Assembly (NCBI GenBank): GCA_036507955.1
Contig: DATCIH010000087.1
Coordinates: 7,476 to 71,475, forward strand
Direction: 5' to 3'
DNA: 64,000 nt
From: DATCIH01 sp036507955
Lineage (GTDB): Bacteria > Bacillota > Clostridia > Clostridiales > Clostridiaceae
A program made the translations under genes and the position numbers. Positions 17,711-26,903 of this stretch are shown piece after piece. The notes below the pieces were generated by a model. That model made no database searches. It was not told the DNA's origin and worked only from the letters and a program-made list of their open reading frames with translations. The first letter of the stretch is position 1; the number at the start of each line of letters is the position of its first letter.

Positions 17711-17821
17711 AGTCTCAGCTCCTATATTTTTATAATTTATAGCTATATAATAACATGTATGAATATATATTACCCACTTTTATTAGAAATCCTTCGCATA
17801 AATGCTTTCAAATGTGAACTA

Positions 17822-17830
17822 TGTTATAAT
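17822..17830 (+). promoter_or_regulatory. extended -10 promoter of cca
   Basis: TGTTATAAT gives an extended -10 (TGn plus TATAAT at 17825-17830); the -35 region is weak. It implies a transcript start near 17837 and a leader of about 80 nt that contains the hairpin at 17860-17884. Confidence 0.55.
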
Positions 17831-17859
17831 TTTTAGTAACTAGTACAAAATATAAGAGG

Positions 17860-17884
17860 CATAACAATCTAAATGATTGTTATG
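17860..17884 (+). repeat. 5'-leader hairpin, CATAACA family, copy 1
   Basis: CATAACAATC (17860-17869), loop TAAAT, GATTGTTATG (17875-17884): a perfect 10-bp stem about 35 nt upstream of the cca start, ahead of its AAGGAGG site. A sister copy on the opposite strand at 33840-33864, upstream of fhlB, has the same loop. One base pair differs with both sides changed (A-T here, G-C there). Confidence 0.75.
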
Positions 17885-17918
17885 GATAAATGCCACAAAA
17901 AGGAGGTATAGGATTATT

Positions 17919-19256
17919 ATGTCAATAGTATTGCCTGAGGAAATTCATTATATTTTTAATAAATTAAAGGATAATGGCTATGAAAGCTATGTAGTCGGCG
18001 GTTGCCTTAGAGATCTTATCTTGGGGATTCCTGTCTCTGACTTTGATCTTGCAACGGATGCAAAGCCTGAAGAATTGATGAAAATATTTGATAGGACAAT
18101 CCCAACTGGCATAAAACATGGGACTGTAACCCTGCTTATAAAGGATAAGGCTTTTGAGATAACCACCTACAGACTTGAAGGCATCTACTCGGATCATAGA
18201 CATCCTGATGAGGTTAAATTTACTTCTTCAATAGTCGAAGACTTAAGCAGAAGAGACTTTACTATTAATGCCATGGCATACAATGAGAAGGGACTTCTTG
18301 ACCCATTTAATGGTACAGGTGATCTTAAACTTAAGATAATTAGGACTGTTGGGGATGCTAATTTAAGATTTTCTGAGGATGCCTTAAGGATGATAAGAGC
18401 AATTCGCTTTTCTTGTAAGCTTTCCTTTGATTTTGATAATGCAATAATCCCAAGTATACAAAAATCTTTCGCCCTGATTGAAAACATTAGCCATGAAAGA
18501 ATAAGAGAGGAATTAAATAAGATTCTACTTTCAAGTAAACCCTCTAAGGGAATATATCTTTTAGAACAGACTAATCTTTTAAGATACATTATACCAGAAT
18601 TAATTCCTTGTATTGGTTTTAATCAAAGAAATCCGCATCATGATAAGGATGTTTATAATCATATACTCTCTGTCCTTGATTTTTCAGAAAATAATCTTGT
18701 AGGGAGACTGTGTGCTCTTTTTCATGATATAGGTAAGCCTGAATGTTTTTCTATAGATAAAAAAGGAATTGGTCATTTTTATAATCATAACAAGGAAAGT
18801 GAAATAATAGCCTATAAGATACTTTCAAGATTAAAATATGATAACACTACCATTAAAAAGGTTTGCTTATTAATCAAAGAACATATGTGCATTTATGAAG
18901 GATTTAAGGATATAACTGTAAAAAAGCTAATAAACAGGGTAGGACAAAATAACCTCCCAGACCTATTTTCCTTACTAGAGGCTGACTCTAGAGGTCATAA
19001 AAAAGAGGCTGATTTTAGTAAAATGGATAAGCTTCAAGAAAAGGTATCTACTATATTAAAATCGGGAGATCCCTTAACCATAAGAGATTTAAGAATTGAT
19101 GGAGAGGATTTAATTAATATGGGCTTTAACAGGGGACCAATAATTGGCGCTACCCTTAAAACCTTGCTTGAAATTGTTATGATGAGGCCAGAAGACAATA
19201 ATAAAGAAAAACTACTTCAAAAGGCACTAAAGCTAAATAGCATTTCGCACACTTAA
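17919..19256 (+). CDS. cca: CCA-adding tRNA nucleotidyltransferase with HD domain
   Basis: The 445-residue product matches the class II CCA-adding enzymes: GGCLRDLILGIPVSDFDLAT gives the G-x-VRD motif and the catalytic DxD, RRDFTINAMAYN follows, and a C-terminal HD region has CALFHDIGKPECF and HNKESEIIAYKI. It builds or repairs the CCA end of tRNAs. The ATG at 17919 follows AAGGAGG; an in-frame TTG at 17877 lies inside the leader hairpin and is rejected. The 3' end overlaps the convergent GTPase gene by 24 bp. Confidence 0.93.
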   Translation: MSIVLPEEIHYIFNKLKDNGYESYVVGGCLRDLILGIPVSDFDLATDAKPEELMKIFDRTIPTGIKHGTVTLLIKDKAFEITTYRLEGIYSDHRHPDEVKFTSSIVEDLSRRDFTINAMAYNEKGLLDPFNGTGDLKLKIIRTVGDANLRFSEDALRMIRAIRFSCKLSFDFDNAIIPSIQKSFALIENISHERIREELNKILLSSKPSKGIYLLEQTNLLRYIIPELIPCIGFNQRNPHHDKDVYNHILSVLDFSENNLVGRLCALFHDIGKPECFSIDKKGIGHFYNHNKESEIIAYKILSRLKYDNTTIKKVCLLIKEHMCIYEGFKDITVKKLINRVGQNNLPDLFSLLEADSRGHKKEADFSKMDKLQEKVSTILKSGDPLTIRDLRIDGEDLINMGFNRGPIIGATLKTLLEIVMMRPEDNNKEKLLQKALKLNSISHT

Positions 19257-21197
19257 TATATATTTAGCTCTATCTAAAGGATCTACCCCTCTTCTTTCGC
19301 AAGTATTTGCAAGTTCTAAGGTGCATTTTTTATATTCTTTAAAGTTGGTTTTTATAGTACCCTTACCTCCCGTTATGATACCTAACTTTATGGGATATTC
19401 TATTGAAGTATCTAAAGGAAATTCTCCATGAATTGTAAATTTGCCTTTAGATATAATAGGACTTTCGAAACTTCCCCTCATAGCTATTATGTCCCTAAGT
19501 AAGGTGCTCTTTGCCTCTTCTGGAACAGTAATTCTAAAAGACAATATAGGCTCTAATATAGTGGTTCCGCATCTATCAAGCCCATTCATCAGAGCCATAG
19601 GGGTGGCTACAGTAAAGTCTGGCGCATGGGTATGCATCACATGGTATTCACCATCAATTAAAGTAATGGCTAAATCCACCACCTCCCATCCATATAAGCC
19701 TTGACTTAAAGCTAAAGGTAGTGCCTTTTCAATTTGGAGTTGATATCTAGCGGGTATTTTTTCAGTTCTTACTACTGAATTATAAGAAAATCCATAGCCT
19801 TTTTCCTTAGGTTCGATTAAAAACTTAATAACCGCCCAACATGGCTTTGGCATAGTATAAGCTACAAAACCTTCCCCAGATATTGTAGGAGTTTCCTTAT
19901 AAATTACTGAGGGTATCCCGAAGTCCACCTCTATATTAAATCTATTTAATAATAGACTTTTTATAATCTCCAATTGAATCCATCCCATTATTTTTATATG
20001 AATCTCTTTTTTTTCCTTGATCCATTGAAGATCTAATAATGGATCTTCCTCGGATAACTCTGATAAAGCTTCATATAATTTTATATAATACTCTTTCACC
20101 TTGGGAAAAACTTCAACAGTAAGTAAGGGTACTGAAAAGGCATCAAGTTTTGGTATACCTAGGTCTGTTCCTAGTATATCCCCTATTTTGCTAGAGGTCA
20201 GACCACTGAAACATCCAATATCTCCTGAAGAAAGGTAGCCTAAATCCTCATATTTCTGTAAGTATATCTTCCTAATCGCATTAACCTTCTCTTTAGTGTT
20301 TTGAGTTAAATTAGTTATTAAATCTCTGTTTTTAACCTCACCATTAAAGATTCTTACATAAGCCAGCTTTTCTTTGTTTTTATCTCTTTCGATTTTAAAT
20401 ATTAATGCGGATAATTCTTTATCTGAATCTCCTAAGGAAACAGGAAGATAAGAATATATAGCATCTAAAAGCTCTTTAATACCTATCCCTTTAATTGCAC
20501 ACCCATATAATAAAGGAAAAAGTTCACCTTTTTTAAAAAGTGGTTCCATTATAGCTTTTATTTCCTCTAGGGATAAGCTTTCTCCATTTATATATTTTTC
20601 TAAAACCTCTTCATTATATTCTGCTAGTTTTTCAGTAATTAAAAGCTTAAAGCTATTAAATTCAGAATCTTTTATATCCTCTAGGGCTAATATCAAAGGT
20701 TCACCTTCCTCCTTTAAGACTAACTCTATTGGAATAATGTCCTTAGTTAAAAGCTCCTTTATTTCTTCTAATACCTTTTTAGTATCAGAACCTACTCTAT
20801 CAATTTTATTTATGAAAAATATTGTAGGCATTTTTTTATTTTTAATGGCCTTCCAATATATTTCAGTTTGTGGTTGAACCCCCTCAACTGAAGAAATAAC
20901 CATAATTGAGCTGTCTAAAACCCTAATAGCTCTTTCCACCTCTCCAGAAAAGTCAATATGCCCAGGAGTATCAATTAAATTGATACTGGAATCCCTAAAG
21001 GTAAAGGAAACTGCAGCAGCTTTTACAGATATACCCCTTTCCCTTTCCACCGCCAAGTTATCTGTATGGGCTGTGCCCTTATCCACACTACCTAAGGTCC
21101 TAATAGCTCCTGCTTTATATAAAAGTTGTTCTGTTACAGTGGTCTTACCAGCATCAACATGAGCTACTATACCAATATTTTTAATATTTGCTGCCAT
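19233..21197 (-). CDS. Tet(M)-like ribosomal protection GTPase
   Basis: The 654-residue protein is an EF-G paralogue with the length and order of Tet(M)/TetB(P) proteins: G1 AHVDAGKTT at 12-20, switch II DTPGH, G4 NKIDR, then domains II-V. The C-terminal half includes IPARYQLQIEKALPLALSQG and HVMHTHAPDFTVATP. Family members displace tetracycline from the ribosome, but divergent chromosomal copies are common in clostridia and may not confer resistance. No tetA(P) gene or leader peptide lies upstream. It starts 4 nt after an acetyltransferase gene. Confidence 0.85.
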   Translation of the reverse strand: MAANIKNIGIVAHVDAGKTTVTEQLLYKAGAIRTLGSVDKGTAHTDNLAVERERGISVKAAAVSFTFRDSSINLIDTPGHIDFSGEVERAIRVLDSSIMVISSVEGVQPQTEIYWKAIKNKKMPTIFFINKIDRVGSDTKKVLEEIKELLTKDIIPIELVLKEEGEPLILALEDIKDSEFNSFKLLITEKLAEYNEEVLEKYINGESLSLEEIKAIMEPLFKKGELFPLLYGCAIKGIGIKELLDAIYSYLPVSLGDSDKELSALIFKIERDKNKEKLAYVRIFNGEVKNRDLITNLTQNTKEKVNAIRKIYLQKYEDLGYLSSGDIGCFSGLTSSKIGDILGTDLGIPKLDAFSVPLLTVEVFPKVKEYYIKLYEALSELSEEDPLLDLQWIKEKKEIHIKIMGWIQLEIIKSLLLNRFNIEVDFGIPSVIYKETPTISGEGFVAYTMPKPCWAVIKFLIEPKEKGYGFSYNSVVRTEKIPARYQLQIEKALPLALSQGLYGWEVVDLAITLIDGEYHVMHTHAPDFTVATPMALMNGLDRCGTTILEPILSFRITVPEEAKSTLLRDIIAMRGSFESPIISKGKFTIHGEFPLDTSIEYPIKLGIITGGKGTIKTNFKEYKKCTLELANTCERRGVDPLDRAKYILSVRNAI

Positions 21198-21201
21198 AAT
21201 C

Positions 21202-21660
21202 CTACCCCTTATCTAATGTCTTGTCTAATTCATATAATTTATAATTAGTTTCCTCCATGCCTAATCTTTTATAGGCTCTTTGGGCATTTTTATTATTTCT
21301 TTCAACGTATAGCCTTAAGCCACATAGGTCTGGATTATCTAAAACTAACCTTTCCACATGACTATATAGCTCTTTAAATATTCCTCTTCCTCTATAGTCA
21401 TTATTTACATATACACTTTGAATCCACCAAAACTCACCATTTCTCCAATCGCTCCACTCTTTAGTAACCATCATTTGGCCTATAACCTTTCCCTTCTCTT
21501 CATATATATAATATATCCCTTTACTATTATCCTTAAGTACCGCCTCTACACCTTTTTCAAGAATACCAAAATCAAGTATCTTATCCTCCGTCTCCTTAGC
21601 TAAATTATAATTATAAGCTGCTATTATATTTTTATCCTCTAAATTAGCATTTCTAATCAT
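21202..21660 (-). CDS. GNAT-family N-acetyltransferase
   Basis: The 152-residue protein has the acetyl-CoA binding motif of GNAT enzymes, VNNDYRGRGIFKELYSHVE (the RGRGIF pyrophosphate loop), followed by LCGLRLYVERNNKNAQRAY, where the AQ-AY end motif is typical. The acceptor is unknown. The ATG at 21660 follows a GGGGGG site; a longer start at 21699 is unsupported. It lies between pepT and the Tet-like gene on the same strand. Some GNAT enzymes modify antibiotics, but nothing here identifies a drug substrate. Confidence 0.85.
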   Translation of the reverse strand: MIRNANLEDKNIIAAYNYNLAKETEDKILDFGILEKGVEAVLKDNSKGIYYIYEEKGKVIGQMMVTKEWSDWRNGEFWWIQSVYVNNDYRGRGIFKELYSHVERLVLDNPDLCGLRLYVERNNKNAQRAYKRLGMEETNYKLYELDKTLDKG

Positions 21661-21714
21661 GTTTTCCCCCCGTATTTTATAAAGATCCTTAGTATACATA
21701 TATTATTGAAATTA

Positions 21715-22935
21715 CTATTGTTTTGTATAACCTTCTACTATCTTAAGTATTACATCCACTGCTTTTTCCATGGAATTAACTGCAATATATTCATACCTAC
21801 CATGAAAATTTTCTCCTCCAGTAAATATATTAGGAGTGGGAAGTCCCATATAGGATAATCTTGAGCCATCGGTTCCTCCTCTTATAGGCTTTAAAATAGG
21901 TTTAACTTTAGCTTCTTCTATTGCCTTTTGAGCAATTTCTACAACCAACATATCTTCTTCTATTTTTTCTCTCATATTATAATATTGATCTTTTATATCC
22001 CCAATTATAATTTCATATCCGTACTTATTATTTATTTTTTCTATGATATTAGTTACAAGTCTTTTTCTTCCCTCAAATTTTTCCTTATTAAAATCTCTAA
22101 TTATGTAGCTTAAGGTGGTTTCTTCAACATTTCCCTTCATAGAATTTAAATGGAAGAAGCCTTCATATCCGCTAGTTTTCTCTGGTACCTCTCCTTGTGG
22201 TAACTGATTTATGAATTCTTGTGCTACAGAAATAGAATTGATCATCTTGTTTTTAGCATAGCCAGGATGAACATTTCTACCTTTAACTGTTATTTTAAGA
22301 CCGGCTGCATTGAAATTTTCGCATTCTAATTCGCCTAAGGTTCCACCATCGATTGTATAAGCGTATTTTGCACCAAAACTTTCAACATCAAATAGATCCG
22401 CCCCTCTTCCTATCTCCTCATCTGGAGTAAACCCTATACCAATTGGGCCATGAGGCATATTACTTTTAATTAAATATTCCATAGCAGCAATTATCTCTGC
22501 CACTCCTGCTTTATCATCCGCACCCAGTAGTGTTCTGCCATCCGTAGTTACTAAATCTTTACCAATATAATTCTTAAGTTCAGGAAATTCTTTTTCTGAT
22601 AAAACTATGTTATCTTCCTGATTTAATATTATATCTCCTCCTTGATAATTTTTAATAAGCTTAGGATTAACATCTAAGCCTGACATATCTGGGCTAGTAT
22701 CCATATGAGCAATAAAGCCAATCTTTGGAACTTTTCGTTCTATATTACTTTCTATAAAGGCATATATATATCCTTTATCAATTCTTACATCCTTAATACC
22801 TATAGTTTTAAGCTCTTCTACTAACATTTCCCCAAAGACAAGCTGTCCCTTAGAACTTGGGCACTCCTTTACCTCTTCTATTGATGTTGTTTCATAGGTT
22901 ACATATTTTAAAAAATTTTCTAAAACCTTTGTCAT
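21715..22935 (-). CDS. pepT: peptidase T (tripeptide aminopeptidase)
   Basis: The 406-residue M20 metallopeptidase removes the N-terminal residue from tripeptides in the cytoplasm. Zinc ligands and neighbours are visible: IAHMDTSPDMSG, LLGADDKAGVAEI, FTPDEEIGRGADLFD and the late GGENFHGRYEYI. RGGTDGSRLSYMGLPTPN is a PepT hallmark. The ATG at 22935 follows GGGGTG by 6 nt; a GTG three codons upstream overlaps that site. Confidence 0.95.
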   Translation of the reverse strand: MTKVLENFLKYVTYETTSIEEVKECPSSKGQLVFGEMLVEELKTIGIKDVRIDKGYIYAFIESNIERKVPKIGFIAHMDTSPDMSGLDVNPKLIKNYQGGDIILNQEDNIVLSEKEFPELKNYIGKDLVTTDGRTLLGADDKAGVAEIIAAMEYLIKSNMPHGPIGIGFTPDEEIGRGADLFDVESFGAKYAYTIDGGTLGELECENFNAAGLKITVKGRNVHPGYAKNKMINSISVAQEFINQLPQGEVPEKTSGYEGFFHLNSMKGNVEETTLSYIIRDFNKEKFEGRKRLVTNIIEKINNKYGYEIIIGDIKDQYYNMREKIEEDMLVVEIAQKAIEEAKVKPILKPIRGGTDGSRLSYMGLPTPNIFTGGENFHGRYEYIAVNSMEKAVDVILKIVEGYTKQ

Positions 22936-23024
22936 ATATTTCACCCCTGTACAAAATTTTCTTTATTATTATCTTACCACTATAAAGATTATATTCCTAT
23001 ATTCTCATAAATAGTGAAATTGAA

Positions 23025-23053
23025 TTGAAATAATAGTTTGGGATAGTTATAAT
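23025..23053 (+). promoter_or_regulatory. promoter of the patatin-like gene
   Basis: TTGAAA (23025-23030), a 17-nt spacer, TATAAT (23048-23053), about 40 nt upstream of the TTG start codon. Confidence 0.6.
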
Positions 23054-23091
23054 ATTAATAAAATGATTGTGACATTTAAGGGGTGATCTAT

Positions 23092-23940
23092 TTGGAAGCT
23101 ACTGGTCTTGTTCTTGAGGGCGGCGGTATGAGAGGCGTTTATACTGCTGGAGTTTTAGACTTTTTCATGGATAAGAATTTATATATAAAATACACTATAG
23201 GAGCATCTGCTGGAGCTTGCAACGGAGCTTCTTATATATCAAAGCAAAGAGGAAGAAGTAAAAGAGTAAATATAGACTATATTAATGATCCAAGATATTT
23301 AAGCTACAGGAACTTATTTAAAGAAAAAAGTCTCTTTGGTATGAATTTTTTATTTGATGAGATTCCGAACAATTTAATTCCCTTCGACTATGAAGCCTTT
23401 AATAATAATGAGGCAGAATTTTGTATTGCAACCACAGATTGCATTGATGGAACCTCAGTATACTTTAACAAAAGTGAATGTAGCGACATAAATATGATTA
23501 TCCGAGCTTCTAGTAGTCTACCATTTTTTTCTCCTATAGTTGAAATAGAAGGTAAAAAGCTTTTAGATGGGGGCATTGCAGATTCCATCCCTATAAATAA
23601 AGCAATAAAAGATGGTTACAACAAAAATATAGTAATTTTAACTAGAAATAGAGGTTATAGAAAGAAACCCTTTAGCTATTCCTTTCTAACTAAGGCAATC
23701 TATCGTAAATATGGCAAACTTGCAACAGCCATAATCAAGCGAGGGGAAATCTACAACAAAACCTTAGACCTTATAGACAAATTAGAAAAGGAAGGTATGG
23801 TATTTGTAATTGCTCCTAAAGATGTAATATCAGTTGGTAGAACGGAAAAAGATAAAAGTAAGCTATTAAGTCTATATGATGAAGGCTACAAAGAAGCCAC
23901 AGACGCTTATGATGAATTAGTCCTGTGGCTATCTTCATAA
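23092..23940 (+). CDS. patatin-like phospholipase
   Basis: The 282-residue protein has the three patatin elements: the oxyanion loop LEGGGMRGVYTAGVLDF, the nucleophile elbow GASAGA (GxSxG), and the catalytic aspartate in LLDGGIADSIPI (DGG). It should hydrolyse acyl esters of lipids. No signal peptide is seen, so it is cytosolic or at the inner membrane face. The start is TTG at 23092, 8 nt after AAGGGG. An in-frame GTG at 23083 overlaps that site. Confidence 0.9.
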   Translation: MEATGLVLEGGGMRGVYTAGVLDFFMDKNLYIKYTIGASAGACNGASYISKQRGRSKRVNIDYINDPRYLSYRNLFKEKSLFGMNFLFDEIPNNLIPFDYEAFNNNEAEFCIATTDCIDGTSVYFNKSECSDINMIIRASSSLPFFSPIVEIEGKKLLDGGIADSIPINKAIKDGYNKNIVILTRNRGYRKKPFSYSFLTKAIYRKYGKLATAIIKRGEIYNKTLDLIDKLEKEGMVFVIAPKDVISVGRTEKDKSKLLSLYDEGYKEATDAYDELVLWLSS

Positions 23941-24022
23941 AATATACTGAAACCATATAATATGTTATAATTAACTATTATTAATGGGATGTATCTCTTC
24001 CATTAGCTTAGGAGGTTTAATT

Positions 24023-24292
24023 ATGAAAGCGATAATAACAGTAATAGGTAAAGATCAATTTGGTATAATAGCTGGCACCAGCACAGTTCTTACTCAGTGC
24101 AACGTTAATATTTTAGATATTAGTCAAACAATACTATCCTCTTACTTTACAATGATAATGCTAGTAGATTTAGAAAAAACCGATTTATCCTTTGTTGATT
24201 TGAAGGATAAGCTCATAAAAAAAGGTGAAGAGCTTGGTGTATCTATAAATATACAGCATGAGGATATTTTTAAATCCATGCATAATCTTTAG
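24023..24292 (+). CDS. ACT-domain regulatory protein
   Basis: The 89-residue product is a single ACT-type domain starting with KAIITVIGKDQFGIIAGTST, the UPF0237 pattern. ACT domains bind small ligands such as amino acids. It lies 11 nt upstream of the UPF0210 gene, and this pair is widely conserved, so the two proteins probably work together. The ATG at 24023 follows TAGGAGG; the earlier in-frame ATG at 23984 has no ribosome site. Confidence 0.88.
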   Translation: MKAIITVIGKDQFGIIAGTSTVLTQCNVNILDISQTILSSYFTMIMLVDLEKTDLSFVDLKDKLIKKGEELGVSINIQHEDIFKSMHNL

Positions 24293-24303
24293 AGGAGGAT
24301 TAA

Positions 24304-25662
24304 ATGATAAATTCATATGAGATATTAGAAACAATAAATATGATAGAGAAAGAGAATTTAGATATACGAACTATTACCATGGGCATATCCCTCCTTGACT
24401 GTTGTCATAGTGATGGCAAGATAGCAAGAAATAAAATATATGATAAAATAACAAAAAAAGCTGAAAACCTAGTTAGAGTAGGTGAGCAAATATCAATAGA
24501 ATATGGCATTCCAATAATTAATAAAAGAGTTTCTGTAACCCCTATTTCCTTAATAGCAGGATCTTGTGATGAAGAAAACTACGTTAAATTTGCTGAGATT
24601 CTTGATAAGTGCGCTGATACCTTAGGTATAAACTTCATAGGTGGCTTTTCAGCTTTAGTTCACAAAGGTTATACAGTTGGGGATCGGAAGCTTATAGCTT
24701 CTATTCCTGAGGCTCTAAGCGTTACCAGCAGAGTATGTTCCTCTGTTAATATAGCTACAACAAAGGCTGGCATCAACATGGATGCAGTTAGAGAAATGGG
24801 AATTATCATTAAAAAAGCTGCAGCACTTACAGGGGATCGTAATGGAATCGGCTGTGCTAAGCTTGTGGTTTTTGCAAATGTACCTGAGGATAATCCTTTC
24901 ATGGCAGGAGCATTTCATGGCATAGGAGAGCCTGAATGTACAATAAATATTGGAGTAAGTGGACCTGGAGTTGTAAAGTACGCCTTGGAAGCAGTAAGAG
25001 GTCAAAGCTTTGATGTGGTAGCTGAAACAATTAAAAAGACTGCTTTTAAAATAACAAGAATGGGTCAGCTTGTTGGGGAAGTAGCATCTTCAAGATTGAA
25101 TGTTCCCTTTGGGATTGTAGACTTATCCCTAGCTCCTACACCAGCGGTTGGAGACAGTGTAGCCTACATCTTAGAGGAAATGGGCCTTGAGAGCTGTGGA
25201 TGTCCTGGAACCACTGCTGCCTTAGCCTTGTTAAACGATGCAGTTAAAAAAGGAGGCACTATGGCTTCCTGCCACGTGGGAGGTCTAAGTGGAGCCTTCA
25301 TACCAATAAGTGAAGATGCAGGTATGATAGCTGCAGTTGAAAGAAACTCTTTAACTATAGAAAAACTTGAAGCTATGACTTGCGTATGTTCAGTTGGACT
25401 TGATATGATAGCCGTTCCTGGAGATACCTCCGCAGAAACTATATCAGCAATAATCGCGGATGAAGCAGCTATTGGTGTTATTAATAATAAAACTACAGCA
25501 GTTAGAATTATACCTGCTCCTGGTAGGGTAGTTGGAGATTGTGTTGAATTTGGTGGTTTACTCGGAAGAGCCCCTGTAATGGCAGTGAGTAAATTTTCTT
25601 CTGTAGATTTCATAAATCGTGGTGGAAGAATTCCTGCTCCTATACATAGCATGAGGAATTAG
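24304..25662 (+). CDS. UPF0210 (PFL-like) family protein
   Basis: The 452-residue protein matches the UPF0210/DUF711 family, structurally related to pyruvate formate-lyase-type barrels but of unknown activity. Typical are TITMGISLLDCCHSDG near residue 25 and the glycine-rich end (RVVGDCVEFGGLLGRAPVM). No glycyl-radical loop of PFL enzymes is apparent. It starts 11 nt after the ACT-domain gene. The 35-nt palindromic repeat lies 38 nt downstream. Confidence 0.9.
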   Translation: MINSYEILETINMIEKENLDIRTITMGISLLDCCHSDGKIARNKIYDKITKKAENLVRVGEQISIEYGIPIINKRVSVTPISLIAGSCDEENYVKFAEILDKCADTLGINFIGGFSALVHKGYTVGDRKLIASIPEALSVTSRVCSSVNIATTKAGINMDAVREMGIIIKKAAALTGDRNGIGCAKLVVFANVPEDNPFMAGAFHGIGEPECTINIGVSGPGVVKYALEAVRGQSFDVVAETIKKTAFKITRMGQLVGEVASSRLNVPFGIVDLSLAPTPAVGDSVAYILEEMGLESCGCPGTTAALALLNDAVKKGGTMASCHVGGLSGAFIPISEDAGMIAAVERNSLTIEKLEAMTCVCSVGLDMIAVPGDTSAETISAIIADEAAIGVINNKTTAVRIIPAPGRVVGDCVEFGGLLGRAPVMAVSKFSSVDFINRGGRIPAPIHSMRN

Positions 25663-25700
25663 GAGTAAATGTTGGTTTCGAGAAGAAGATGATAGTTCAT

Positions 25701-25735
25701 TTCAGTGACACACCTTTAGGTGTGTCACTGTTCAT
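25701..25735. repeat. palindromic intergenic repeat, copy 2
   Basis: Identical over 35 nt to 13133-13167: 12-bp arms at 25703-25714 and 25719-25730 around TTTA. It again lies between convergent genes (UPF0210 and yhaM), 46 nt from the end of yhaM. It lacks a T-run. Confidence 0.8.
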
Positions 25736-25781
25736 TTTAGAACGATAGCCTTGTTTAATCGTGACTGCTTTCCCGGTATAT

Positions 25782-26744
25782 TTATTTTTCACTTTTTATG
25801 GAGGTTTTATAAACCTTTCTTCCATCCATGGATCTTATTCTATCTGTAAATAAACCTTCCTCAGTATTTTCCATAGCCTTTCGCATATCAAACATCCTAG
25901 CATCCATCATATCTAAATGATGAAGAATTTCTCCTTCAGGAAGCATAGGCTTTTTAGGGCTTCCAAACTCAGCTTCATAGTGGTGAGATAAAATCATGTG
26001 TTCCAGGAGCATTGTAACTTCTTTATCTGCTCCAACCTTTTCTGAAGCCTTTTCCACCATATTGATACCTTGAATAATATGACCTAATAACTGACCTTCA
26101 ACAGTATAATCTGTTACTATTCCAAGCTCAGTGGCATCCATTTCATAAAGCTTGGCAATATCATGGAGAATAACCCCCGCATAAAGTAAATCTGAATTTA
26201 AATAAGGGTATACCTCAACTATTTTTTCAGCTAGCTTAAGCATTGTGGTTATATGGTAAAGTAGTCCTGATCTTATGGAATGATGATTGCTTTTTGCTGC
26301 AGGATAAAAGCTAAGGGACTTTTTATTATCGTTTATAATCATGCTTGTAATATTTTTTATATCCTTATTTCTAATTACTTCAATAAAATGTAGTATAATA
26401 TTAAACATTAATTCAGGGTCATAGGGTGCTACAGGAACAAATTCACTAGGATTTACATTATCATCTGGCATCGTAGCTCGTATCCTATCAATCTTAAGTT
26501 GAAGGTTACCCTGCCATTCACTTACCACAGCCCTTACTTTTATAAGCATACCCCCTTTAAAGCGTTCCATATCTTCTTCTGTGCATTCCCAAAGCTTTCC
26601 AGTTATATCCCCCGTCCTATCCCCTAAGGAAAAATCCATATATCTATTCCCATTAGAAGAGAGTTTAATGTCTAATGTCTTTATGATAAAAAATCCCTCT
26701 ATTTTGCTTCCTACTTCAAATTCTTTTATAGTCTTAGACTCCAT
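25782..26744 (-). CDS. yhaM: 3'-5' exoribonuclease YhaM family
   Basis: The 320-residue protein has an N-terminal OB-fold (DFSLGDRTGDITGKLWE, the RNA/DNA-binding part, residues about 35-90) and a C-terminal HD phosphohydrolase domain with HHSIRSGLLYHITTML and LHDIAKLYEMDAT. This arrangement is that of YhaM, a metal-dependent 3'-5' exonuclease acting on RNA ends. The family is about 310-320 residues. It has its own AGGAG site and stands alone on its strand. Confidence 0.9.
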   Translation of the reverse strand: MESKTIKEFEVGSKIEGFFIIKTLDIKLSSNGNRYMDFSLGDRTGDITGKLWECTEEDMERFKGGMLIKVRAVVSEWQGNLQLKIDRIRATMPDDNVNPSEFVPVAPYDPELMFNIILHFIEVIRNKDIKNITSMIINDNKKSLSFYPAAKSNHHSIRSGLLYHITTMLKLAEKIVEVYPYLNSDLLYAGVILHDIAKLYEMDATELGIVTDYTVEGQLLGHIIQGINMVEKASEKVGADKEVTMLLEHMILSHHYEAEFGSPKKPMLPEGEILHHLDMMDARMFDMRKAMENTEEGLFTDRIRSMDGRKVYKTSIKSEK

Positions 26745-26823
26745 ATATTTCTCCTACTTTCATATAAAACTTTGATTATATTATACTATATAAAATTAGA
26801 AACAATAGGAATAAAATAGAAAT

Positions 26824-26848
26824 AAAAAAAGCACTCATACGAATGCTA
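26824..26848 (-). terminator. terminator of the glnK-amt operon
   Basis: Read leftward: AGCATTC, loop GTAT, GAGTGCT, then a run of seven T. The 7-bp stem has one T-G pair. It lies 56 nt after the stop of the last PII gene. Confidence 0.7.
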
Positions 26849-26903
26849 GTTTACTTCTATTATGATTATTATTTTTATAATTAATTATTAGAATAATAAT
26901 TCG

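Noticed and set aside
24669..25652. Leftward open frames of 77-162 codons inside the UPF0210 gene
   Set aside because: They are antisense shadows of a well-conserved gene, with no start signals.
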